Shown here one piece after another: positions 49,279-58,946 of a stretch of DNA of 64,000 nt. Both the position numbers and the translations under genes were made by a program. Position 1 is the first letter of the stretch. Each line of letters starts with the position of its first letter. The notes beneath the pieces are model-generated. The model saw only the letters and a program-made list of their open reading frames with translations. It was not told the DNA's origin and did no database searches. This DNA is from Bacteroidales bacterium (GTDB taxonomy: Bacteria; Bacteroidota; Bacteroidia; Bacteroidales; Tenuifilaceae), in contig JAFGDZ010000048.1 in NCBI GenBank assembly GCA_016931855.1, forward strand, positions 1-64,000, written 5' to 3'.

Positions 49279-49302
49279 AAGGCTCGGAACACTCCGAGCC
49301 TT
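49279..49302. terminator. Bidirectional terminator between aminomutase and chemoreceptor genes
   Basis: AAGGCTCGGA (49279-49288) pairs with TCCGAGCCTT (49293-49302) around ACAC, with A-rich and T-rich flanks for both directions. Confidence 0.88.
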
Positions 49303-49320
49303 CTCTTTTTATAGCGATAG

Positions 49321-51195
49321 TTAGAATCTGTTGTAGTCCTTATCGTTATCGGTGCCTTTGTAAAAATCTAGGTTTACGCCTTTCCCATGCGTGGCAGCTG
49401 CATTTTTGGGTGAAGTATGGGTTGCCTTTTTTTCCGTGTGGCTAGCAATAACCCTTGTTTTGGTTTGGTATGTTTGCTTAATGGCCTTACTGTCAACTTT
49501 AAAGTAAGCAATAGTGTCCCTGAGCTGATCGGCTTGGCTTGCCAGCTCCTCTGAGCTAGTTGCCATCTCCTCGCTAGCTGCTGCATTTTCCTGCACCACT
49601 TGGTTTAGCTGCTGAATGGCGTTGTTAATCTGATCGGCACCGCTACGCTGCTCAAGACTTGCTGCCGCAATTTCGCGTACCAGCTGGGTGGTTTTCTTAA
49701 TATCGGGAATTATGCTTCCCATAAAGGAACCAGCCTCTTCCGTTACCTTTAGGCTCGATTTTGATAGCGCCTCAATCTCCACGGCGGCAACACGGCTACG
49801 CTCGGCAAGTTTCCTTACCTCTGCTGCCACAACGGCAAACCCACGGCCATGCTCGCCTGCACGGGCTGCTTCAACGGCAGCGTTAAGCGCAAGAATGTTG
49901 GTTTGAAATGCTATTTCGCCAATTATTGATATTTTTTGGGTTATCTCTCTAACCGATTCAAGGCTTCCTGTTGCAGCGGTTGCAACCTGGGTTATCCCTT
50001 CGTCGGCTTTTGCCGCAATAGTTTCTGCTTGTTGTGCATTTTGAGTGTTCTGCTCAATGTTGGAGGCCATCTCTTCCATGGAACTTGAAACCTCTTCTGT
50101 TGACGATGCCTGCTCTGTGGTACCCTGTGATATTTGCTGCGATACGCTGCTCATTTGGTTACTTGCTGCTGCAACGTTGTTGGCGCCGTTGAGTACGCTG
50201 GTAATAACCTCTTTTAGCTTTTCGCCCATGTTGGCCATGGCTCGGGCAAGGTCGCCTAGCTCATCCTTTTTGCGCAGCTCATCATCGGAAAACTGAATGG
50301 TAAGATCCCCGTTTGCATACTGGGTTGCCAGTTCCACGTTGCGCCCAATTGCCCTAGTAAAGTAAACGGTAACAATGCGGCTTACTATTATTCCTAGTAA
50401 AATAGATAGAATGGCAAACACAATGATACTGGTAGTTACAAGCCTTTTTGTTTCCTCTTGTTGATTGGTAATAACATCTGTTTGGTGTTCGGTTTCATCC
50501 ATTATTTTTTTTCCAAGCTCACGTTGTTTATCTTCTGACTGTTTGCTTAGGATAAGTGTTTCGTCATATTTGTCTAATCTATCAGAGTATTCCTTTGCTT
50601 GTTCACTAATTCCACCTTTCCCCTCTAATACGAGTATGGCAATGTGCTCCTTTGCGCTTGCTTTTGCCTTAGGGTCTTTATATAACTGGTAAACTAAAAA
50701 TTGTAATCGGGCATTTACTAGGTTGTTGTAAATTGCTGTACTTGTAGATTGTTGATTGGCAATTATTTGCATTAGCTTATCGCCTAGGTTTTTGTTTTCT
50801 AAGGCAAGTTCCGATTCAAGTTTGATATAGGTGTAGAGCTGATTTAGTTCCTGTGCATAGTTTTCATAAGCATTTTTTAGTTCTTCTGCTCGTTTTTTTG
50901 TTTCGGCATCCTTCAACCTTTTTATAAGAGTGGCAGTGTAGTAAATGCTACTATCAATATTTGCTTTTGCCTCATTAAAAGAATTCTCTTGTTTAAGGTG
51001 AGCCAAGGTTCTGGCACTTAAACGCGCATTAACAAACGAGTTTTCTGCGGAACTGATATACTGAGCATTTTTAGCATAATCATCATAGAGATTTATACCC
51101 CATATGCCAACAAATGCTACAGTAAGCAGCATAGTAATAATGGAACCAAAACTTAGTCCTAGCTTTGTTCCCGTTTTAAGATCGGTTAGTTTCAT
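49321..51195 (-). CDS. Methyl-accepting chemotaxis protein
   Basis: A 624-residue chemoreceptor. TM1 (about 14-34), a four-helix-bundle periplasmic sensor (about 35-255) and TM2 (about 258-282) are followed by a HAMP domain and a long cytoplasmic hairpin. The tip carries the invariant [20 protein letters not shown], flanked by methylation-type Glu/Gln-Ala-Ser repeats. The C-terminal tail is basic, with no CheB/CheR pentapeptide. It signals to CheA/CheW, which are not in this window. A receiver-only gene lies 44 bases upstream on the same strand. Confidence 0.94.
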   Translation of the reverse strand: MKLTDLKTGTKLGLSFGSIITMLLTVAFVGIWGINLYDDYAKNAQYISSAENSFVNARLSARTLAHLKQENSFNEAKANIDSSIYYTATLIKRLKDAETKKRAEELKNAYENYAQELNQLYTYIKLESELALENKNLGDKLMQIIANQQSTSTAIYNNLVNARLQFLVYQLYKDPKAKASAKEHIAILVLEGKGGISEQAKEYSDRLDKYDETLILSKQSEDKQRELGKKIMDETEHQTDVITNQQEETKRLVTTSIIVFAILSILLGIIVSRIVTVYFTRAIGRNVELATQYANGDLTIQFSDDELRKKDELGDLARAMANMGEKLKEVITSVLNGANNVAAASNQMSSVSQQISQGTTEQASSTEEVSSSMEEMASNIEQNTQNAQQAETIAAKADEGITQVATAATGSLESVREITQKISIIGEIAFQTNILALNAAVEAARAGEHGRGFAVVAAEVRKLAERSRVAAVEIEALSKSSLKVTEEAGSFMGSIIPDIKKTTQLVREIAAASLEQRSGADQINNAIQQLNQVVQENAAASEEMATSSEELASQADQLRDTIAYFKVDSKAIKQTYQTKTRVIASHTEKKATHTSPKNAAATHGKGVNLDFYKGTDNDKDYNRF

Positions 51196-51239
51196 CGCGT
51201 TGAGTTGTTTGAGTTTGACTTATGTTGGGTGGCTTAATG

Positions 51240-51626
51240 CTAGCTTAAAGGTTTTCCTTGTGGCCAGAATATTGCTTCAAGTGTATTTGGTGTTATTGAA
51301 TCTTTGCAGAGGTAGTGGCGTGCCCCAGCACCAAACATCTTCTCTATATAGAGAATGTCGGAGTGGAACGATACGGCTATAATTTTTGCGTTCTTTCGTG
51401 GGTGCTGGAAGTCCATTAATCGGGTTAAATCAATACCATTTACCCCTGGCATCTCAATATCGATAAACACAAAGTCAAACGCTTTTTGCTCAAATAGGGC
51501 GTAGCCATCTAACCCATTTGTGGCCTTGTTAATGCTAACTGGGAACGGTTTGCACACCTCTACCAGTAGCTGCTCAAAAGCCGTTAGAAAGGTTTTACTG
51601 TCGTCTATAATTAGTATGCGCCACAT
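51240..51626 (-). CDS. Single-domain response regulator
   Basis: A 128-residue receiver domain alone. The acidic pocket is in MWRILIIDDSK, the phosphoacceptor Asp56 is in DFVFIDIEMPGVNG, the switch serine is in IIAVSFHSD, and the conserved lysine is in YLCKDSITP. It has no output domain, so it acts through protein contacts, like CheY. It lies just upstream of the chemoreceptor gene on the same strand, so it may carry that receptor's signal. Confidence 0.88.
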   Translation of the reverse strand: MWRILIIDDSKTFLTAFEQLLVEVCKPFPVSINKATNGLDGYALFEQKAFDFVFIDIEMPGVNGIDLTRLMDFQHPRKNAKIIAVSFHSDILYIEKMFGAGARHYLCKDSITPNTLEAIFWPQGKPLS

Positions 51627-51757
51627 TTAAGTAACTATTGATTGCTCAAAAGTAGCGTTGTTGGGAAGTGTTTAGTAGAGAGGTTTTACTAATTGTTGAT
51701 GTATTAAACGCAGGCGCTAGGAGGGTATTTACGGTGTAGTATCCGCAATGCAGCTTG

Positions 51758-52390
51758 CTATATGTTTATTACCCCATTCTTTATGGCGTATATAATTAGG
51801 CTTATGGAGTTTGGCGACTGGGTTCGGAGTAGGAGCTCGGAGCGATGCTTCTCAATGGTTCTTACGCTAAGGTTTAGCTTATCGGCAATTTCTATGGTTG
51901 CCATTCCAAGGGATAGTAGCTTAACTATCTCAATTTCTCTGGGTGTGAGCGTTGCTTGATTTTTCTCGTTTTTTTGGTCGATAAGGTTTAGCAGGAGCTG
52001 CTGCGAGAAGTACTTTCCCCCTTTCATTACCGTGTTAATGGCCAGTTCAAGCTCATTGTAGTCCGATTCTTTAATAATGAACCCATCAACATCCAAGTCC
52101 TTCATGGTTTGGAAGTAGTGCTCATCGGTATGCATGGATAGTACAATAACCTTAAGCTTTGGAGCAATACGCTTTGCCTGCTTAACTGCCTCGTCGCCAT
52201 TCATTATGGGCATGCTAATGTCCATAATAACCACGTCGGGGTTAAAGTTTGGGAGCAGCTTAATAAACTCCAGCCCATTTGATGCCTCAAACTCGAAGGT
52301 GGTATGTTCTATCTCCTGAATTAGGGCTTTAAGCCCATCGCGAAGTATTTTATGGTCGTCAACAATGGCTATGCGGGTTATACTGGTCAT
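51758..52390 (-). CDS. NarL/FixJ-type response regulator
   Basis: A 210-residue protein. The receiver has AIVDDHK and the phosphoacceptor Asp57 in DVVIMDISMP, and the LuxR-type helix-turn-helix (about 145-205) reads LTPREIEIVKLLSLGMATIEIADKLNLS as its landmark, followed by VRTIEKHRSELL. Its start overlaps the end of the PAS kinase gene by 4 bases (ATGA), so the two form a two-component pair. Target genes are not known. Confidence 0.94.
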   Translation of the reverse strand: MTSITRIAIVDDHKILRDGLKALIQEIEHTTFEFEASNGLEFIKLLPNFNPDVVIMDISMPIMNGDEAVKQAKRIAPKLKVIVLSMHTDEHYFQTMKDLDVDGFIIKESDYNELELAINTVMKGGKYFSQQLLLNLIDQKNEKNQATLTPREIEIVKLLSLGMATIEIADKLNLSVRTIEKHRSELLLRTQSPNSISLIIYAIKNGVINI

Positions 52391-55300
52391 AGTGATGTGG
52401 TGTTTAGGGGGACATGAATTTTTAGTGTAAATCCTCTGTTGGGTTCAGACTTAATGCTATGTGTTCCGCCAATTACCTGAACCCTATTGGCTATACTGGC
52501 AAGGCCTAGTCCGGGTTGTCCCTGTTCCTTATGTTGCTGGTAGCTAAATCCCTGTCCGTTATCGGAGTATAGCACCTTTAGCTCGTTGCTGCTGGTGTGA
52601 ATAAGTACCTGAATACTATTAGCATTGGCGTGTTTGGCTGTATTGCAAAAGGCCTCCATGAGTATGCGGTATATCATTAGCTCTACCAGCTGCGGAAGCC
52701 TTGTTGTGCCTAAATTTTCAATTAAATCAATTTTGTAAAAGGTCTTTTTATCGGACAAAAAGGCGTTAAGGGCTGCAACTAGCCCGTATCGCGATAGTGT
52801 GTGGGGGCTAATGTTGCGCGATATAGCCCTTACGGCAGCAGTTGTTTCCTTAAGTATGGTGGTTAGGTTATCAATTATCTCCTGGAAGGGCTTTACCTCG
52901 TTTTTTCGGGCTAAAAGGGATAAGTACATGTTCATGCTTGAGAGTAGAGGCCCCACATCGTCGTGCAAATCGCCAGCAAGCTTACGGCGCTCGCCCTCTT
53001 CAGCCTCAATGGTAGCGGCAAGCAGGCGCTCTTCGGCTTTTTTTCGGTAGGAGATATCTTTAACTATGCTTATTGTGTGAAGTCGGCCGTTAAACATCTT
53101 AGTGGCAATGCTAACCTCTACGGGAATTCTATTCCCGTTCTTGGTAATTACCTCAAATTCAATAGTGGGAATTTTGTCGTGCTTGGCAAGTACTATTTTG
53201 TTGTTCCATAGTATGTTGTGAAACTCTTTGGGAACAAAATCAAGCATGTGAGCCCCTTTTAGCTCCTCTTTGCTGTATCCCAGTAGGTTTACTAGCGCTG
53301 CGTTCCCATCTATAAATGAGAAGTTGATGGTTGAAACAAGAATTCCATCGTTTGTTGAGTTGAATATGGTGCGGAACTTCTCCTCGCTCTCCTGTAGGTC
53401 AAGTGTTATTTTGTGTAGCTCGGTAATGTCTTTGCTTATGCTTAGCAATACCTTCCTGCCGTTTATGGGAATTACCTCCGACGATAGCAGGAAGTTTCTT
53501 GGGACTCCCCTTACGTTCCATGTAATATTGAAGTTTTCTACACGTTCGTTTCTTTTCAGCGTTTCTAGGTACGCCTTCTTCTCCTCGCCATTGTGCCATA
53601 CATTTATATCTTCTCTTCGCTTGCCAACTATTTGTTCCCTAGGCAATCCAAGGTAGTTTACAACGCACTTATTAACATCAATATAGCAATTGGTTTCTAG
53701 GTCAATTAGGGTTATAACATCTAGGCTATTATTAAATATCAGCCTAAACTTTTCTTCGTTCTCAATAATAGATTGCTCTAGTTGCTGCTGTTGGGTTATA
53801 TCTTGTGCGGTTCCTTCAATGTAAATGGGCTTACCGTGTTTGTACGTTATTCGGGCTGTTGCCTGTAGCGTTTTTTGCCCTCCATTTGGGGGACTTATTA
53901 TGAACGTAGCGCCAATTACCTCCTCTTTGCTTGCAATAGCTATACCCAGCGTGGAGGTTAAGGATTCTAGGTCGGCAGCGTTTATTTGCTTAGTAAAGGT
54001 TGATGCTGGGTGAGCATTGGAGCTGGTTTGGAGGTTGAATATTTTGAGCATCTCCTGTGAACAGGTAACCTGCTGGGTGGAAAGATCCCATTCCCAGCTC
54101 CCAATATGAGCAATGGATTGGGCATTGTTTAAATGTTTTTCGCGTTTTCCAAGGGCTAGTTCTAGCTCACGCTTCTCGGTGTTATCAAAGTAGAAACAAA
54201 TTATTTGCGGGTTATCAATGTAATCTGCTTGGTTAACTATCCATAGCATAAAGTTGATGTAGTACTTTTTGTGGTGATGCACCCATTCAACTTCTCGGCT
54301 TATTTCTCCTTTTGATTTACTGCACTCCGCTAGGAGGGACTCCATTATAGCTAATGAGTTGGAGCTGTAAATATCATAAAGCTTTTGCCCATTTAGGCTA
54401 TTCTGTTTCTTTTCTGAGAAGGGCTGCCAGTTTATGCTGTGCGCAACAAATTCAAATGTACCATTTGTGGGGGCAAAAAAGGCTACTTGCACCGTTGAGT
54501 TCCTAAATATGGCGCTTAGCTGATTGGTTAGCTCAAGGTTGCGTTGCGTGTTGATAGCCAGTAGCTCCTCAATTTTTTTACTGTAAAGATTGTTGGCCTT
54601 TTCGGCCATTTTTTGTTGCGTAAGGTCTCTTGTAATAAGACCGCTATATGTCCCTGTAGATGTATTTATTGGGAAAACTGTGGCTTCTAAATGCTTTGTT
54701 ATGGTGTTGTCCTTAGTGGAGGCAACGTTTACCTTAACCTTTATTGGGATTCTTGTTTCTATGTAACGCTGTACGCTTTTTTTAAAGGAGCTAAGGTCAA
54801 CTTTACTATTGGAGTACGCGCTATTTGCGGTAAGTGTACTCTCTATTATGTGGTAGTGCTTATGTTTTGCCTCGCTTGCGGCAATGCCAAAAAGGGTTTC
54901 CTGTACTCCATTCCATGAAATGATATACCCATCCTTATCAATAATGCAAATACCATCAGTAGATTGATTTATAAATCGTTCTAAGATTTCCTTATCCTTC
55001 TCCTGCTCTTTTTGGGCATGTTCCTTTAGCAGTATCTCCGTATTTAATTTGCTGATAGTTTCCTGCAGTACCCCGTTAATTCGCAGCAGCTCCTTATTGC
55101 TCTTTTCCAGCTCTTTGTTCGATGTGTTTAGCTCTTCGGTTTTTTGGGCTACAAGCATCTCAAGCATATGCTTGTACTTGTTCAGCTCCTCTTCTATCCG
55201 CTTGCGTTCTGTAATATCCCTAATAACAACGGTGCTATAGGTTGTGCCTAGGTATGGGAATGGGGTAACGGTTACATCTGCATAAAAAATATCGCCAGTT

Positions 55301-55851
55301 TTCTTTATAAATAGCCATTCAAATTGCTGCTTTTCTCCGTTCATGGATTTTTGGGCTATGCGCATCCCTTTGGTTAGGGATCCTTCGCCATCGGGCTGAG
55401 TAATTGGCGAGAATAGGTAGAGTAGGTTCTCCTCAAAATCTTTTCTTGGTCGGTTGAAGAACTCGCAAACCCTTTGGTTGCAAGTAATAAACCGTTCTCC
55501 TTGGTAGGTAATAATGCCTTCCTGGGCGTTTCCAAAAAGGGTTAGGTATAGCAGCTGCTCTTTTTCTAGCTCCTGATCCTTGCTTAGGAGCTCTGTTATT
55601 TTTGAGTTGAGCTCCCCCGTTTTGTGCTCAATTTGCCTACGTAGCTTAATTGTTCTTACAACCAGTAGCACGATTAGCAGAATAAGTATTCCCGATAATC
55701 CTATGTAGGTATATGTATTGGTTTCGGGCGAAAAGCCATTTAGGAGCACCGCAAAGGGTAGCGATGCTTTTAGCCTATGGTAGGGGTTAGTGTTGGAAAG
55801 GGGGGGCGCCGCTATGCTGCTATACAATTCTGTATGGTTGTGTTTTCTCAT
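52387..55851 (-). CDS. Multi-PAS sensor histidine kinase, NarX type
   Basis: A 1154-residue membrane kinase. One membrane helix (about 49-68) is followed by a coiled coil. A chain of about six PAS/PAC units (about 90-935) includes LFGNAQEGIITYQGERFITCN, DGICIIDKDGYIISWNG, LDVITLIDLETNCYIDVN and NDGILVSTINFSFIDGN. The HisKA_3 domain has its phosphoacceptor in RRKLAGDLHDDVG (His about 963), and a small HATPase domain ends the protein (YSDNGQGFSYQQ). The start follows a strong ribosome-binding site (GGAGGGGG). It partners the overlapping NarL-type regulator at 51758. The ligand is unknown. Confidence 0.93.
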   Translation of the reverse strand: MRKHNHTELYSSIAAPPLSNTNPYHRLKASLPFAVLLNGFSPETNTYTYIGLSGILILLIVLLVVRTIKLRRQIEHKTGELNSKITELLSKDQELEKEQLLYLTLFGNAQEGIITYQGERFITCNQRVCEFFNRPRKDFEENLLYLFSPITQPDGEGSLTKGMRIAQKSMNGEKQQFEWLFIKKTGDIFYADVTVTPFPYLGTTYSTVVIRDITERKRIEEELNKYKHMLEMLVAQKTEELNTSNKELEKSNKELLRINGVLQETISKLNTEILLKEHAQKEQEKDKEILERFINQSTDGICIIDKDGYIISWNGVQETLFGIAASEAKHKHYHIIESTLTANSAYSNSKVDLSSFKKSVQRYIETRIPIKVKVNVASTKDNTITKHLEATVFPINTSTGTYSGLITRDLTQQKMAEKANNLYSKKIEELLAINTQRNLELTNQLSAIFRNSTVQVAFFAPTNGTFEFVAHSINWQPFSEKKQNSLNGQKLYDIYSSNSLAIMESLLAECSKSKGEISREVEWVHHHKKYYINFMLWIVNQADYIDNPQIICFYFDNTEKRELELALGKREKHLNNAQSIAHIGSWEWDLSTQQVTCSQEMLKIFNLQTSSNAHPASTFTKQINAADLESLTSTLGIAIASKEEVIGATFIISPPNGGQKTLQATARITYKHGKPIYIEGTAQDITQQQQLEQSIIENEEKFRLIFNNSLDVITLIDLETNCYIDVNKCVVNYLGLPREQIVGKRREDINVWHNGEEKKAYLETLKRNERVENFNITWNVRGVPRNFLLSSEVIPINGRKVLLSISKDITELHKITLDLQESEEKFRTIFNSTNDGILVSTINFSFIDGNAALVNLLGYSKEELKGAHMLDFVPKEFHNILWNNKIVLAKHDKIPTIEFEVITKNGNRIPVEVSIATKMFNGRLHTISIVKDISYRKKAEERLLAATIEAEEGERRKLAGDLHDDVGPLLSSMNMYLSLLARKNEVKPFQEIIDNLTTILKETTAAVRAISRNISPHTLSRYGLVAALNAFLSDKKTFYKIDLIENLGTTRLPQLVELMIYRILMEAFCNTAKHANANSIQVLIHTSSNELKVLYSDNGQGFSYQQHKEQGQPGLGLASIANRVQVIGGTHSIKSEPNRGFTLKIHVPLNTTSL

Positions 55852-56051
55852 ATTCCCCCTCCAAGTCTCCTTTTTATGTTATTCAAAGCCTAATTTGTTA
55901 GCCGTAATGCTGTAACTAGAATACGATTAGCCCTTAAAAAGAACAACCGTGAAAATATGTTAAATATATGAGTAAATGGTGTTGTTTTGATTAGTAGCTG
56001 CCTTTGCTTGATAAGTATTGTACTTGGGCTACAGCGTACTGGGTGTGGCGC

Positions 56052-56447
56052 CTAAAACGGCTCAATAAATATTTTGTTGCACATAACGCTTTTCACAACG
56101 TTGCCAAGCGATACTTCCATTTCCCTTTTACTTATTAAGCCTAGGGCTCCCGCTTCAACCACAATCCTTACTAGATCCAGCGATATGTTTTCGGCAACTG
56201 CAATTATTCTAACGTAGGGATAGTACAGCGCATTAATCTTTTGCATGGCTTGTATTCCCGCGTAGTTAGGGAGGTCGGCATCAGCAATAACAACATTTAT
56301 GTATTTGCTTTCTAGCTCGTAAAGGTTGTTAAGGTTAGGGTTAAGCCTACAGTAAATGCTAGCGCTGGAAATGGTATTAATTTGTTCTTCCAGTGTTGTT
56401 GTGGTTATTGCATCTGTATCTATTAAGGCAATTCTAATCTCTTTCAT
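56052..56447 (-). CDS. Receiver-only protein with altered switch residue
   Basis: A 131-residue receiver-like domain. The acidic pocket (ALIDTDA) and phosphoacceptor Asp56 (VVIADADLPNYAG) are kept, and the lysine is in LISKREME. The Thr/Ser switch position is Ala (IIAVAEN), so signalling may differ from a classic receiver. No output domain is present. The ATG at 56447 is chosen because a consensus promoter box lies just upstream and inside the longer frame, whose start at 56486 would not be transcribed. Confidence 0.75.
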   Translation of the reverse strand: MKEIRIALIDTDAITTTTLEEQINTISSASIYCRLNPNLNNLYELESKYINVVIADADLPNYAGIQAMQKINALYYPYVRIIAVAENISLDLVRIVVEAGALGLISKREMEVSLGNVVKSVMCNKIFIEPF

Positions 56448-56468
56448 TTTTATTAAAGGCAAATTTGT

Positions 56469-56499
56469 CAAATGTATAATCTGCACCTATTGGTGTCAA
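56469..56499 (-). promoter_or_regulatory. Promoter of the receiver-only gene (minus strand)
   Basis: On the minus strand TTG (56499-56497), a 20-base spacer and TACATTTG (56476-56469) match the Bacteroidota promoter. The transcript start would fall about 10-15 bases before the ATG at 56447. Confidence 0.65.
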
Positions 56500-56588
56500 T
56501 ACGTGAATGTGCTGTAAAATAGTGGCTATAAACACTTACTGTGTTTACAAAGAATTACTACTATATGATGTATTTTGTATAGGGAGAA

Positions 56589-57260
56589 TTACGTAGTGGG
56601 GAGGCTTACTATTCTTTGGCGGAGGGCAAAAACTACAAGTTGGAGGGTAGTTTGGGTATTCGTTTTTGCCATCAGGTTTGCCTTGTGTTTCTCTACTGTT
56701 CGTGGACTTATAAAGAGTTGATTGGCAATTTCCTGTGTATCCTGGCCCCGGCATAGTAGTTTGAGTACCTCTCTTTCGCGAATACTAATATCGGGGAACT
56801 TTGGCGTAGGCGGCTTCTCCTTTGTTTGCAGCATTTTAGATATGGTGGCAAAGAGCTCCTGTGAAAAAAAGGAATTGCCTTTTGATACGGTATCAACAGC
56901 CATCTTTACTTCGCTAATGGATGCCGATTTGAGCATAAACCCATTAGCACCACAGCTTAGCATGCTAGAGATGTAGTTCTCGTCGCTAAAGGACGTTAAT
57001 GCTATAATTTTGGTTTGTGGGAACCTCTTTTTTACTTGGATAGATGCCTCTATACCATTCATCACGGGCATTTGGATGTCCATAAAAACAATGTCCACAC
57101 TTTTTCCCGACAGCTTCTCTAGTAGCTCCTGCCCGTTAGATGCCTCAACAAGAAGCTTGGTGTACGATATATAGGCAAACAGGTGCCGCATCCCAAGCCT
57201 AAAAAGCTCGTGATCATCGGCAATTGCAATGGTTATTTCCTGTTTACGTATGGTGCTCAT
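56589..57260 (-). CDS. NarL/FixJ-type response regulator
   Basis: A 223-residue protein. The receiver has the acidic pocket in AIADDHELF and the phosphoacceptor Asp61 in DIVFMDIQMPVMNG. The LuxR-type helix-turn-helix (about 150-215) has ISIREREVLKLLCRG, DTQEIANQLFISPRTVEKHK. The start overlaps the kinase gene at 57257 by 4 bases (ATGA), marking a pair. It is similar to the other NarL-type regulator at 51758, so the two systems may have arisen by duplication. Confidence 0.94.
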   Translation of the reverse strand: MSTIRKQEITIAIADDHELFRLGMRHLFAYISYTKLLVEASNGQELLEKLSGKSVDIVFMDIQMPVMNGIEASIQVKKRFPQTKIIALTSFSDENYISSMLSCGANGFMLKSASISEVKMAVDTVSKGNSFFSQELFATISKMLQTKEKPPTPKFPDISIREREVLKLLCRGQDTQEIANQLFISPRTVEKHKANLMAKTNTQTTLQLVVFALRQRIVSLPTT

Positions 57261-58372
57261 TTGCGTAAATCAATTTGTGCATTAAGCTGTATCCCTTTTT
57301 GGGGTTCTGTATGCAGCTGCCATTTAGCGCCAATGCCATTTAGTCTCTCTGTAATGCTTTTTACTCCAATGGTTTGCGGCGCATGGCTATAGTGGGCTGC
57401 ATCTATTCCTATGCCGTTGTCGGCATACAAAAGGCTAACTGTGTTAGCCTCCAAATTTAAGGTAATTTTGGCATTTCGAGCCTTGGAATGTTTCAGCGTG
57501 TTGTTTACTAGCTCTTTTAGTATTTTGTAAAGAGTGGTTTGTGTTTGCTCATCAATACCGTTTACCCGCTTATCAACGGCTACATCAAGGGCTAGCAAGC
57601 CTGTGCTGTTTATTAGCTTGGCCAAGCTGTGTAACGCTTGCGCAATGGTGTTCTGGTATCGGTCGGATTTTAGCTCACTTGTTAGCCTGTTGCACGCGCT
57701 TATTGTTTGGTTCGATATATCTAAGGAGTACTCTAGGTATTCCGTACAGCGGGGATTAGCCTTTAGCTCCTCTTTGAGTAGGTTTAAAAAGATTTTTTGG
57801 GTCGATACAAGTACGCCAAGCTCATCGTGCAGATCCTTAGCAATTCTTAACCGCTCATTTTTGATGCCGTTAAAAAAAAGGTCTTCCTCAAATAGGGAAG
57901 TTAAGCTTTTAATTACCTGAATTACACCAATTAGCTGGTTCCTAAAGAATAGCCTCGATGCGGTTATAATGTAGGCTGCTTCCTGTTGCTTTCCGCTTTT
58001 GAACGTTAAGCTAGAGGTGTACGTATTGGTATCGGTTTGGGTAATAGGGTAAAGCGTTTGCGTGGTTACTCTGTTGGTTAAAACAAGTTCTGCTAGCGTA
58101 GGCTTCTCGCATCCATATAAAACCATCCCTATTTGCGATTGATTGTTACCCAGTAGCTGCACCCTATTAACCAGCGTTATGCTTTCAATGGATTTGTTCC
58201 AAATCTGAACTGTGCCATTTATATCAACCACAAAGGCAGCATCGCTTTGCAAGTCCATAGCTATGCTTAGGGAGTTAAAGTAGTCCCTAAGTTCGGCCAA
58301 TGAATAGTTTTGCTTGGGTTCCGTTGGGTATGTGCTGTTGGATTTCATCATTAAAGCAAAAGGCAAATTCAA
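57257..58372 (-). CDS. NarX-type sensor histidine kinase with PAS domain
   Basis: A 371-residue cytosolic kinase. One PAS domain (about 35-160, DAAFVVDINGTVQIWNKSIE) is followed by a HisKA_3 domain with the phosphoacceptor in RIAKDLHDELGV (His about 183) and a HATPase domain (LYADNGIGIDAAHYS, GVKSITERLNGIG). There is no membrane segment. It is the partner of the overlapping regulator at 56589. The start could be one of several closely spaced ATGs. The long gap upstream (58373-58946) has no convincing gene, only a 7-pair hairpin (58598-58620). Confidence 0.92.
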   Translation of the reverse strand: MNLPFALMMKSNSTYPTEPKQNYSLAELRDYFNSLSIAMDLQSDAAFVVDINGTVQIWNKSIESITLVNRVQLLGNNQSQIGMVLYGCEKPTLAELVLTNRVTTQTLYPITQTDTNTYTSSLTFKSGKQQEAAYIITASRLFFRNQLIGVIQVIKSLTSLFEEDLFFNGIKNERLRIAKDLHDELGVLVSTQKIFLNLLKEELKANPRCTEYLEYSLDISNQTISACNRLTSELKSDRYQNTIAQALHSLAKLINSTGLLALDVAVDKRVNGIDEQTQTTLYKILKELVNNTLKHSKARNAKITLNLEANTVSLLYADNGIGIDAAHYSHAPQTIGVKSITERLNGIGAKWQLHTEPQKGIQLNAQIDLRK

Positions 58373-58946
58373 AATGCAATGTTAGTTCCACCGTTGTAAT
58401 CTAATAATGTTTAGCCAGGCGCATTTGTTGGTGCTATGCTTTTTGCATGTTAGCATGTAATTACGAATGGTTAAGTATCAGATATATTGAGTGTTATTGT
58501 TTAGGATTGAGGCTTTTTTACCCCTTCCCCTTTTGGGCGAATTTACAAAAACCGCAACGAAGTGTATTAAATTAGTACAATATATTATTTGGTTTAGTAG
58601 CGATAGTCTTGTAATCGCTAGTTGAATAATTACCACCCTTAGCTCTGTTGCCCGTGTAAAGTAGCGTTCCGCGTAGCAAAGCGCATTAAAACCCCTTACC
58701 AATAGCAACGCAGTTGCAATCTCTCGTGGGCAATTTTATTCCGCTGTTTTCTGTTGATATTGTGCAGCATAGTAGCAATAAACAGGCGCTTAGTCCCCCA
58801 AAAGCTCATATAACTGTATTTGCGCCTTAGTATTTGTTTATAATAAACGCGCTGTTCGTTAAACAAAAAGATGATTTCTGCGTTTCCTCTTTCAGTTTCT
58901 GTAAGTAATTAAGTTTTGCTACCTTAACACAAGAAATAGAGTGTAT

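Noticed and set aside
58598-58620. TAGCGAT/ATCGCTA hairpin as a terminator
   Set aside because: A 7-pair stem without a T-run on either strand and no adjacent gene end.
58478-58708. Minus-strand frame of 76 codons in the gap before the TonB receptor
   Set aside because: No ribosome-binding site, no recognisable motif, and composition typical of intergenic sequence.
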